From contig JAWRVZ010000602.1 in assembly GCA_037043235.1 (NCBI GenBank), forward strand, positions 62,001-126,000: DNA of 64,000 bases, read 5' to 3'. Origin of the DNA: Rhodeus uyekii. Its lineage: Eukaryota; Chordata; Actinopteri; Cypriniformes; Acheilognathidae. The translations under genes were made by a program, and so were the position numbers. This document shows, piece by piece, positions 48,336-58,476 of the stretch (position 1 is the stretch's first letter; the number at the start of each line of letters is the position of its first letter). Under the pieces are notes generated by a model, which saw nothing but the letters and a program-made list of their open reading frames with translations, was not told the origin of the DNA and ran no database searches.

Positions 48336-49438
48336 AATATAGCTGCTAGCAGCCATCACGGGGCCAAGCGCAAGGAGGGCATTACATGTTATGCCGACAT
48401 GGCTTGCATCATCAGACCAACGGCAGTAAGAATCTAAAGACATTTCAATATGACTTAAGTCTAAATGGCTGAAAAATCAACAATACGGTCTTTAGTATTT
48501 CGATTTAATGGTTTATCACATTCAACCAACAGGCAGCGCTGTAACCAAATTGTAGTGTCAATTCATGTGGTACATTGAGAGTGTGGTGACTGACACATGC
48601 AAAGTTTGCTTTCAATTGGGTAAACCATTGCTGACAGAGCACTAAAGTCATGTGTTTGTTAAACTTAGCATCTTATAAGAAAAATCGAAATGGCAGACGC
48701 TCAAAATGGCCGATATGGGAATATTTGGTATCACAGGACTCGGCATGACCCACTGGATCTAAAGAGACCAGTTTCATGTTTTTTGGCCAAAGGGTTCAGA
48801 AGTTATAAGCAAAAAAGTCAGTTTTTCATAACTCCTGACCACTAGGGGGCAGAGCGCCAAAACTCTGCAGGTAGCCTCAGACCATGATTGACATAACACA
48901 CACCTAGTTTGGTCAGAAAAGACTAATGCATTGCGGAGATAAAGCCTCAGTTTCAATTTGGCGACTTTTACCTCGGATTCTTTCGCGAGTTATTCGTAAA
49001 CGGTTTGTCGAATCAACTTTCTTTATATATCGTTTTGTCCACATTGTCGGGAGATGATGTGGTTCAATTTTCGTGAAGATCGGACGAACGGCCTAGGAGG
49101 AGTTCGACAAAGTAGGTTTTTCATAAAATTCAAAATGGCGGGAAAATTTTCATGACGGAAAATGACGTCATAGGGTGCAATCGAATCGTCTTGAGCCAAG
49201 GAATCAGTGGACAAAAGAATTTTGTTTCTAGGACATACGGTTCAAAAGTTATTTACGTAAACGTGAGTGCAACTTTGGACGGTTGGTGGCGCTATAGAGA
49301 TTGAGTTAGAGACTTCAATTTTGCTATGGTCAATGATTGGACTCTCCTTTATGAGTGTGCCAACTTTTTTTCATTTTCCCGCTTACGGTTCTATGGGCTG
49401 TCATAGACTTCAATGGCAGAAGAAGAATAATAATAATA
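48336..49438 (+). repeat. F1 unit 33, short A type, no tail
   Basis: Sites are D 48839, CRE 49163 and M5 49283. It is near-identical to unit 30 (about 3.56 kb upstream) and to the adjacent unit 34. Confidence 0.92.
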
Positions 49439-50544
49439 AATATAGCTGCTAGCAGCCATCACGGGGCCAAGCGCAAGGAGGGCATTACATGTTATGCCGA
49501 CATGGCTTGCATCATCAGACCAACGGCAGTAAGAATCTAAAGACATTTCAATATGACTTAAGTCTAAATGGCTGAAAAATCAACAATACGGTCTTTAGTA
49601 TTTCGATTTAATGGTTTATCACATTCAACCAACAGGCAGCGCTGTAACCAAATTGTAGTGTCAATTCATGTGGTACATTGAGAGTGTGGTGACTGACACA
49701 TGCAAAGTTTGCTTTCAATTGGGTAAACCATTGCTGACAGAGCACTAAAGTCATGTGTTTGTTAAACTTAGCATCTTATAAGAAAAATCGAAATGGCAGA
49801 CGCTCAAAATGGCCGATATGGGAATATTTGGTATCACAGGACTCGGCATGACCCACTGGATCTAAAGAGACCAGTTTCATGTTTTTTGGCCAAAGGGTTC
49901 AGGAGTTATAATCAAAAAAGTCAGTTTTTCATAACTCCTGACCACTAGGGGGCAGAGCGCCAAAACTCTGCAGGTAGCCTCAGACCATGATTGACATAAC
50001 ACACACCTAGTTTGGTCAGAAAAGACTAATGCATTGCGGAGATAAAGCCTCAGTTTCAATTTGGCGACTTTTACCTCGGATTCTTTCGCGAGTTATTCGT
50101 AAACGGTTTGTCGAATCAACTTTCTTTATATATCGTTTTGTCCACATTGTCGGGAGATGATGTGGTTCAATTTTCGTGAAGATCGGACGAACGGCCTAGG
50201 AGGAGTTCGACAAAGTAGGTTTTTCATAAAATTCAAAATGGCGGGAAAATTTTCATGACGGAAAATGACGTCATAGGGTGCAATCGAATCGTCTTGAGCC
50301 AAGGAATCAGTGGACAAAAGAATTTTGTTTCTAGGACATACGGTTCAAAAGTTATTTACGTAAACGTGAGTGCAACTTTGGACGGTTGGTGGCGCTATAG
50401 AGATTGAGTTAGAGACTTCAATTTTGCTATGGTCAATGATTGGACTCTCCTTTATGAGTGTGCCAACTTTTTTTCATTTTCCCGCTTACGGTTCTATGGG
50501 CTGTCATAGACTTCAATGGCAGAAGAAGAATAATAATAATAATA
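49439..50544 (+). repeat. F1 unit 34, short A type, no tail
   Basis: Sites are D 49942, CRE 50266 and M5 50386. It follows unit 33 as a direct near-copy at a 1103-bp step. A small patch before D (TTCAGGAGTTATAATC) comes from another subgroup. Confidence 0.92.
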
Positions 50545-51798
50545 AATATAGCTGCTAGCAGCCATCACGGGGCCAAGCGCAAGGAGGGCATTAAATGTCA
50601 TGCCGACATGGCTGGCATCATCAGACCAACGGCAGTAAGAATCTAAAGACATTTCAATATGACTTAAGTCTAAATGGCTGAAAAATCAACAATACGGTCT
50701 TTAGTAGTTCGATTTAATGGTTTATCACGTTCGACCAACAGGCAGCGCTGTAACCAAATTGTAGTGTCAATTCATGTGGTACATTGGGTAAATTGGGTAA
50801 ACCATGGCTGACAGAGCACTAAAGTCATGTGTTTGTTAAACATAGCATCTTATAAGAAAAATCGAAATGGCAGACGCTCAAAATGCCCGATATGGGAATA
50901 TTTGCTATCACAGGACTCGGCATGACCCACTGGATCTAAAGAGACCAGTTTCATGATTTTTGGCCAAAGGGTTCAGAAGTTATAAGCAAAAAAGTCAGTT
51001 TTTGATAACTCCTGACCACTAGGGGGCACAGCGCCAAAACTCTGCAGGTAGCCTCAAACCATGATTGACATAACACACACCTAGTTTGGTCAGAAAAGGC
51101 TAATGCATTGGGGAGATAAAGCCTCAATTTCATTTTGGCGACTTTTACCTCAGATTCTTTCGCGAGTTATTCGTAAACGGTTTGACGAATCAACTTTCTT
51201 TATATATCGTTTTGTCCACATTGTCGGGAGATGATGTGGTTCAATTTTCGTGAACATCGGACGAACGGCCTAGGAGGAGTTCGACAAAGTAGGTTTTTCA
51301 TAAAATTCAAAATGGCGGGAAAATCTTCATGACGGAAAATGACGTCATAGGGTGCAATCGAATCGTCTTGAGCCAAGGAATCAGTGGACAAAAGAATTTT
51401 GTTTCTAGGACATACGGTTCAAAAGTTATTTACGTAAACGTGAGTGCAACTTTGGACAGTTGGTGGCGCTAGAGAGATTGAGTTAGAGACTTCAATTTTG
51501 CTATGGTCAATGATTGGACTCTCCTTTATCAGTGTGCCAACTTTTTTTCATTTTCCCGCTTACGGTTCTATGGGCTGTCATAGACTTCAATGGCAGAAGA
51601 AGAATAATAATAATAATAATAATAAGAACCGGAACAAAAACAATAGGTGCCTCCGCACCTTCGGTGCTTGGCCCCTAATAATAAGAACCGGAACAAAAAC
51701 AATAGGTGCCTCCGCACCTTCGGTGCTTGGCCCCTAATAATAATAAGAACCGGAACAAAAACAATAGGTGCCTCCGCACCTTCGGTGCTTGGCCCCTA
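50545..51798 (+). repeat. F1 unit 35, short A type, three tails
   Basis: Sites are D 51016, CRE 51340 and M5 51460, all 18,671 bp from unit 22, with the same private deletion and AATGCCCGAT change. Tail number differs (three against two). Confidence 0.92.
51624..51796 (+). repeat. F1 tail cluster, three copies
   Basis: Three tails with the common lead, separated by two or three AAT triplets. Confidence 0.9.
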
Positions 51799-52904
51799 AA
51801 TATAGCTGCTAGCAGCCATCACGGGGCCAAGCGCAAGGAGGGCATTACATGTTATGCCGACATGGCTTGCATCATCAGACCAACGGCAGTAAGAATCTAA
51901 AGACATTTCAATATGACTTAAGTCTAAATGGCTGAAAAATCAACAATACGGTCTTTAGTATTTCGATTTAATGGTTTATCACATTCAACCAACAGGCAGC
52001 GCTGTAACCAAATTGTAGTGTCAATTCATGTGGTACATTGAGAGTGTGGTGACTGACACATGCAAAGTTTGCTTTCAATTGGGTAAACCATTGCTGACAG
52101 AGCACTAAAGTCATGTGTTTGTTAAACTTAGCATCTTATAAGAAAAATCGAAATGGCAGACGCTCAAAATGGCCGATATGGGAATATTTGGTATCACAGG
52201 ACTCGGCATGACCCACTGGATCTAAAGAGACCAGTTTCATGTTTTTTGGCCAAAGGGTTCAGAAGTTATAAGCAAAAAAGTCAGTTTTTCATAACTCCTG
52301 ACCACTAGGGGGCAGAGCGCCAAAACTCTGCAGGTAGCCTCAGACCATGATTGACATAACACACACCTAGTTTGGTCAGAAAAGACTAATGCATTGCGGA
52401 GATAAAGCCTCAGTTTCAATTTGGCGACTTTTACCTCGGATTCTTTCGCGAGTTATTCGTAAACGGTTTGTCGAATCAACTTTCTTTATATATCGTTTTG
52501 TCCACATTGTCGGGAGATGATGTGGTTCAATTTTCGTGAAGATCGGACGAATGGCCTAGGAGGAGTTCGACAAAGTAGGTTTTTCATAAAATTCAAAATG
52601 GCGGGAAAATTTTCATGACGGAAAATGACGTCATAGGGTGCAATCGAATCGTCTTGAGCCAAGGAATCAGTGGACAAAAGAATTTTGTTTCTAGGACATA
52701 CGGTTCAAAAGTTATTTACGTAAACGTGAGTGCAACTTTGGACGGTTGGTGGCGCTATAGAGATTGAGTTAGAGACTTCAATTTTGCTATGGTCAATGAT
52801 TGGACTCTCCTTTATGAGTGTGCCAACTTTTTTTCATTTTCCCGCTTACGGTTCTATGGGCTGTCATAGACTTCAATGGCAGAAGAAGAATAATAATAAT
52901 AATA
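51799..52904 (+). repeat. F1 unit 36, short A type, no tail
   Basis: Sites are D 52302, CRE 52626 and M5 52746. It is a fourth member of the unit 30 group, with one visible change at GGACGAATGGCC. Confidence 0.92.
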
Positions 52905-53239
52905 AATATAGCTGCTAGCAGCCATCACGGGGCCAAGCGCAAAGAGGGCATTAAATGTCATGCCGATATGGCTGGCAGCATCCGACCAACAGCAGTAAAC
53001 ATCTAAAGACGTTTCAATATGACTTCAGTCTAAATGGCTGAAAAATCATCAATACGGTCTTTAGCAATTCGATTTAATGGTTTATCACGTTTGACCAACA
53101 AGCAGCGCTCTAACCAAATTGATGTGTCAATTCATGTGGTATGTCCAGAGAGAGATGACAATGACACATGCAAAGTTTGGTGTCAATTGGGTAAAGCATT
53201 GCTGAAATACAGCATTATAGTCATTTTGACATCAAAGCA

Positions 53240-53735
53240 CTTCATCTTGGCTGGAGAGAAAACCCTTTGTCTCTAAAATGTAATTGTATCAAATAATTTC
53301 ACTTTAAGCATACACTGACAGTCTACTTACTATGTGCATTTTTAAAATGGGGAAAATAAACCCTGTAGATCCAATGTAGTTAAAGTCAAATTAATCATTG
53401 TATGATTTGATTTACAATAATAAACATATCAGTATTTTCTTCATTAGTCTGTTTTAATTCATGTAAACAGTTCTTGAAAAGAAAACAGCAACTTATTGAT
53501 ATATTATAAGAAGTATAATTATTTTTATTCATTATGAAGAGGTTTATTTTTATAGTTATAGTAAAAACAACAACAGAACTTTTGAATAAAACTAAATGTT
53601 TAATTGACTAATTTTCCTTAATGTATCATTTTCATCAATGTGAAAAGGGCAAATGACATGTTGAGTAATGTTCTGCTGACATTTAGTGGCTGTAGTTGAC
53701 ATTTCGAGTTTTATTGTCTTAAGTGAGAAGCAAAA
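53240..53735. other. Unrelated AT-rich insert in unit 37
   Basis: This stretch shares no visible words with F1 or F2. It is AT-rich, with no long reading frame, no clear inverted ends and no target-site duplication that I could see. F1 text stops near GTCATTTTGACATCA and resumes near TAAGCAAAAGCACCAC. It may be an insertion with loss of flanking repeat, or an old spacer that escaped homogenisation. Confidence 0.7.
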
Positions 53736-55099
53736 AAGCTGTAAGCAAAAGCACCACTTTGTTTATATCTCCGGACCACTAGATTGCACTGCGCTAAAAC
53801 TCGGCAAGTAGCCTCAGATCATGATTGACATGGCACACAGAAAGTTTGGTCAGAAAATGCTAATGCGTTGCAGAGATATACGCCTCGCTTTATTTGGTGG
53901 CCATTTGGTCAAATTCGATTGCAATTTTATCGAAAACAGTTTGGCGAATCAACTTCATTTCTATAACTTTTTGTCAACAGGGTCTGAAGATGATGTGATT
54001 CAATTTTGGTGAAAATTGAGCAAACGGTTTGGGAGGAGTTCGAAAAAGTAGGTTTTTATAGAAAAATAACATGGCAAATCGGAGGTTTGGCCGAATATGA
54101 CATATTTGGTATCTATGGTCTCGGCTTGACCCAATGAACACATTAAGACCATTTGTTTTACAATAGGTTAACGTCATCAAAAGTTATTAGCATATTTGTA
54201 AATTTGGTTATAACTTTTGACCACAAGGTGGCGCTGCCCCCAAACTTTTTGTGCCGTATCAAGGTTAGGTGCCGAAGACACATATTGAGTTTCGTAACGA
54301 TACGCCAATCCATTTGTTAAATATAGCAATTTATGACAATATTCAAAATGGCCGACGCTCTAAATGGCCGATATGGGAAAATTTAGTATCGCACGACTCG
54401 GCATGATGCACTGAATCTAACGAGACCAGTTTTATGATTTTTAGACAAAGCGTTCAGGAGTTGTAAGGAAAAATGTCACTTTTTCATATCTCCTGACCAC
54501 TAGGGGGCACAGCGCCAAAACTCTGCAGGTAGCCTCAGACCATGATTGACATAACACACACCGAGTTTGGTCAGAAAACGCTAATGCGTTGTGGAGATAG
54601 AGCCTCAAGTTCATTTTTGCGATCATTACGTCGGATTCTTTCGTGAGTTATTCATAAACGGTTTGACATTTCAACTTTCTTTGGATAACTTTTTGTCACC
54701 ATGGTCTGGAGATGATGTGGTTCAATTTTCGTGAAAATCGGACAAACGGCCTAGGAGGAGTTCGAAAAAGTAGGTTTTTCATAAAATTCAAAATGGCGGG
54801 AAAATATTCATGACGGAAAATGACGTCATAGGGTGCGATCGAATCGTCTTGAGCCAAGGAATCAGTGGACAAAAGAATTTTGTTTCTAGGACATACGGTT
54901 CAAAAGTTATTTACGTAAACGTGAGTGCAACTTTGGACAGTTGGTGGCGCTATAGAGATTGAGTTAGAGACTTCAATTTTGCTATGGTCAATGATTGGAC
55001 TGTCCTTTATGAGTGTGCCAACTTTTTTTCATTTTCCCGCTTACGGTTCTATGGGCTGTCATAGACTTCAATGACGGAAGAAGAAGAAGAATAATAATA

Positions 55100-55269
55100 A
55101 AGAACCGGAACAAAAACAATAGGTGCCTCCGCACCTTCGGTGCTTGGCCCCTAATAATAAGAACCGGAACAAAAACAATAGGTGCCTCCGCACCTTCGGT
55201 GCTTGGCCCCTAATAATAAGAACCGGAACAAAAACAATAGGTGCCTCCGCACCTTCGGTGCTTGGCCCC
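55100..55269 (+). repeat. F1 tail cluster, three copies
   Basis: Three tails with the common lead and intact hairpins follow a short GAAGAAGAAGAAT run. Confidence 0.9.
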
Positions 55270-55270
55270 T

Positions 55271-56221
55271 AAATAGCTGCTAGCAGCCATCACGGGGCCA
55301 AGCGCAAGGAGGGCATTAAATGTCATGCCGACATGGCTGGCATCATCAGACCAATGGCAGTAAGAATCTAAAGACATTTCAATATGACTTAAGTCTAAAT
55401 GGCTGAAAAATCAACAATACGGTCTTTAGTAATTCGATTTAATGGTTTATCACATTCAACCAGCAGGCAGCGCTGTAACCAAATTGTAGTGTCAATTCAT
55501 GTGGTACATTGAGAGTGTGGTGACATTGACACATGCAAAGTTTGCTTTCAATTGGGTAAACCATTGCTGACAGAGCACTAAAGTCATGTGTTTGTTAAAC
55601 ATAGAATCTTATAAGAAAAATCGAAATGGCAGACGCTCAAAATGGCCGATATGGGAAAATTTGGTATCACAGGACTCGGCATGACCCATTGGATCTAAAG
55701 AGACCAGTTTCATGATTTTTGGCCAAAGGGTTCAGGAGTTATAAGCAAAAAAGTCAGTTTTTTAATATCTCCTGACCACTAGGGGGCAGAGCGCCAAAAC
55801 TCTGCAGGTAGCCTCAAACCATGATTGACATAACACACACCTAGTTTGGTCAGAAAAGGCTAATGCATTGGGGAGATAAAGCCTCAATTTCATTTTGGCG
55901 ACTTTTACCTCAGATTCTTTCACGAGTTATTCGTAAACGGTTTGACGAATCAACTTTGTTTATATATCGTTTTGTCAACATTGTCAGGAGATGATGTGGT
56001 TCAATTTTCGTGAACATCGGACGAACGGCCTAGGAGGAGTTCGACAAAGTAGGTTTTTCATAAAATTCAAAATGGCGGGAAAATTTTCATGACGGAAAAT
56101 GACGTCATAGGGTGCAATCGAATCGTCTTGAGCCAAGGAATCAGTGGACAAAAGAATTTTGTTTCTAGGACATACGGTTCAAAAGTTATTTACGTAAACG
56201 TGAGTGCAACTTTGGACAGTT
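55271..56221 (+). repeat. F1 unit 38, truncated at M5
   Basis: The body is a twin of unit 21, including the shortened head. Sites are D 55776 and CRE 56100. It stops at CTTTGGACAGTT, exactly where other units continue GGTGGCGCTAG, and an F2 head follows. About 240 bp of 3' unit is missing. Confidence 0.9.
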
Positions 56222-56251
56222 TAATAAATATAGCTGCAAGCAGCAATGACC

Positions 56252-56263
56252 GGGGTTCAAACG
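56252..56263 (+). repeat. F2 left terminal inverted repeat
   Basis: GGGGTTCAAACG pairs perfectly with the right end at 58401-58412. In F1 the same place holds GGGGCCAAGCAC or GGGGCCAAGCGC. Confidence 0.85.
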
Positions 56264-56300
56264 TCTCAAGACCATCTGAGCTGTCAAGACGGTTTGTGGT

Positions 56301-57175
56301 CAATCTGACTTGTTTTCCTAATGTGCACAGTTCTGTGAAGTTTCTACTTTGTGTAAACAATGTATAGACATCTTTCAAAGATGTTCAGAATGAGAAGATC
56401 AAATGATATTGACATTGTGAACTGAACATATGAACAGTTATGTCGGTCTATGTCAATCTGACTTGTTCTCCACATAAACAGAGCTTTATGAAGTTTCTAG
56501 TTTGTGTAAATTATATATAGACATGTTACAAATTTTTTCAGTATGGGAAGATCTATCAAATGATAGTAATGTGGATATGTTTAACACTACACGTCATATC
56601 ATTTGAACTGTTATGACCTTTTTTGTCAATCTGACTAGTTTACCTAATGAGCACAGTTCTGTGAAGTTTCTACTCTGTGTGAATAGACATCTTTCAAAGA
56701 TGTTCAGACTGAGAAGATTAAATGATATTAATATTGTGAACTGAACATCTGAACTGTTCTGTCAGTTTATGTCAGTCTATGTCAATCTGACTTGTTCTCC
56801 ACATAAAAAGATTTTCTAGCCTGATGGTGCCTCTTGTGGACAAAAGTAGTATTACAGCTTTTCTAAGATTTTAAAATAAAGATTGTTTATAATTTATTGT
56901 GAGCCCTATGAGCATCAGAAATACATGAGACCTGACACATTTCTTCAAAATGACTTGTTCTTAACATGTTCACAGTTCTGTGACGTTTCTCTTGTGGACA
57001 AAAGTAGTATTACAGCTTTTCTAAGATTTTAAAATAGAGAGTGTTTATAATTTATTGTGAGCCCTATGAGCTGCAGAAATACATGAAACCCGACACATTT
57101 CTTCAAAATGACTTGTTCTTAACATTTACACAGTTTGGTGAAGTTTCTTGTTTGTGGACGAGATATATAGGCTTT
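56301..57175 (+). repeat. Degenerate ~155-bp tandem repeats in F2
   Basis: The anchor CAATCTGACTTGTT or its variant CAAAATGACTTGTT occurs at 56301, 56454, 56627, 56783, 56946 and 57104 (steps 153-173 bp). It is followed by a CACAGTTCTGTGAAGTTTCT-like word. The 158-bp copy beginning at 56834 and 56992 is nearly exact, so part of it is recent. Confidence 0.8.
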
Positions 57176-57493
57176 TTATTCACAATAGGCCAGACCTGAA
57201 ATATATGAAAAATTATATCTGCTGAACGGGTTAACTAATCAAAATTCTTTGAATAACTTTTTGCCTTGAGTGTCCCTAGATGATGCGTGTGAATTTTCAA
57301 GCCAATCGTATTGACCGCCTATGACGAGTTCGAAAAATTTGAAATTTCAAAAATCTCCAATATTTCGCAAACAATTTGATTGACAGCAGTGGTTCTTGAG
57401 GCAAAGTTGTTCAGTATGAGGAGATCTATCATATGATATCAATATTCTGTGGATGCGTGAAATACCACGTGAGTAGAGACGCAAAAAACTTGT

Positions 57494-57511
57494 TAGCGCC
57501 AACTAGTGTCC
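57494..57511 (-). promoter_or_regulatory. CTCF-like motif, minus strand (F2, first)
   Basis: Read on the minus strand it is GGACACTAGTTGGCGCTA, close to the CTCF core with about two mismatches. It occupies the M position of the diverged cell. Confidence 0.4.
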
Positions 57512-57770
57512 GATTTTTTTCAAAATTCTGACAGACCACTATGGCCATGCGTCAAACACACCCATCGAGTTTCGTTCCGATCGACCTTCGTTAGGCTGGT
57601 CTAATTGATGCTCAAAGTTCATTGGCCGATGACGGCCATGTTTTTTGAGATACACCAATGTCCTCATAGACCATCAGGGACCCTTGGTCAAAGACCGTGC
57701 ATGACAAGTTTCAGGTCAATCAGATAAACATGTGACCCTGTACAGGTGATTTAGTGTTTTTTTCACAATA

Positions 57771-57789
57771 TAGCGCCACCAAGTGGTCA
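57771..57789 (-). promoter_or_regulatory. CTCF-like motif, minus strand (F2, second)
   Basis: The minus strand reads TGACCACTTGGTGGCGCTA, one mismatch from the CTCF core. It lies 277 bp after the first site, against 276 bp for M3 to D in F1. Confidence 0.55.
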
Positions 57790-58217
57790 ACTGGCCCAGT
57801 TTTTTTGGTGTGACCACAAAATGACCTTATACATGACTATGTGAAGTTTGTTGAGATTATCTCTTTGCGTTCCAGAGTTATTACGATTTTAGCAAAAGTG
57901 TCTCCGCACTATGCGAACGTTTTAGCGTGTTGTTGCAAGCCTGAATCACCGATCGAAATTATTTGAATAACTTTTGGTCATGAGAGTCTCTAGATGATAT
58001 GTGTGAAGTTTCACGTTATTTGGACAAACGGCCTATGAGGAGTTCGAAAAAATTTTTTTTCAGAAAATTCAAAATGGCGGACAATTTTTATAGGCGGAAA
58101 TGAAATCGGAGATATACATTTTTTAAGTCTTGAGCCAAGGATTCCAGGGATATAAGACACTTGAGTGTACGACAAACTGTCTATGAGTTATTAGCAATTT
58201 AGGTATTTTGATCGCTG

Positions 58218-58236
58218 TAGCGCCACCTATTGGCCA
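58218..58236 (-). promoter_or_regulatory. CTCF-like motif, minus strand (F2, third)
   Basis: The minus strand reads TGGCCAATAGGTGGCGCTA, one mismatch from the CTCF core. It sits 447 bp after the second site, at the place of M5 in F1 (after GAGTTATTAGCA), but in reverse orientation. Confidence 0.6.
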
Positions 58237-58391
58237 ATCGGGGTCATATTTTGATACGTTCTCCCCAAATTGAGACCTACCTTCTGGCCAACTTTCAAGT
58301 CTCTAGACATTACGGTTTGGTCTGGACGATAAGAAGTACGGCAGAATAATAATAATAATAATAAAAATCTTAACAATTACAATAGGTTTTC

Positions 58392-58404
58392 AACGCTTCG
58401 CGTT
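58392..58404 (+). repeat. F2 terminal hairpin AACGC-TTC-GCGTT
   Basis: A 5-bp stem with loop TTC. The F1 hairpin is GCACC-TTC-GGTGC: same loop, different but still complementary arms. Imperfect pairing may extend outward (GGTT with AACC). Confidence 0.8.
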
Positions 58405-58422
58405 TGAACCCCTAATAATAAT

Positions 58423-58474
58423 AAGAACCGGAACAAAAACAATAGGTGCCTCCGCACCTTCGGTGCTTGGCCCC
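58423..58474 (+). repeat. F1 tail directly after F2
   Basis: A normal F1 tail with the common lead follows the F2 end across TAATAATAATAA. It is probably the surviving tail of truncated unit 38. Confidence 0.85.
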
Positions 58475-58476
58475 TA

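Larger units (their letters stand above)
52905..55270 (+). repeat. F1 unit 37, diverged long unit with unrelated insert, three tails
   Basis: The head is the most diverged of the A heads (GCAAAGAGGGC, GCATCCGACCAACAGC). About 500 bp of unrelated DNA replaces the expected text before the first D, and that D (53776) has decayed to CCACTAGATTGC. From about 53,740 on, the unit resembles unit 15: M3 54221, D 54497, CRE 54821, M5 54941. Confidence 0.88.
56222..58412 (+). mobile_element. F2 element, related non-autonomous repeat
   Basis: It has the F1-style head AATATAGCTGCAAGCAGC, but the next word is GGGGTTCAAACG (56252-56263), the exact reverse complement of its own end CGTTTGAACCCC (58401-58412). 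Inside are about six degenerate copies of a 155-bp repeat, then a diverged version of the F1 720-bp cell (TTTGAATAACTTTT, AAACGGCCTATGAGGAG, TTCAAAATGGCGGAC, GTCTTGAGCCAAGGA). An AAT run and F1-like tail lead (AACAATTACAATAGG) precede the end. No transposase is encoded, so mobility would depend on a source elsewhere. Confidence 0.8.

Noticed and set aside
53240..53735. An exon or gene fragment in the unrelated stretch of unit 37
   Set aside because: It is AT-rich with stops in all frames, has no convincing splice-flanked open segment, and I recognise no protein in it.
56222..58412. F2 as an LTR retroelement or DNA transposon carrying its own enzyme
   Set aside because: No long reading frame, no long terminal repeats, no primer-binding site and no transposase motif were seen across 2.2 kb.
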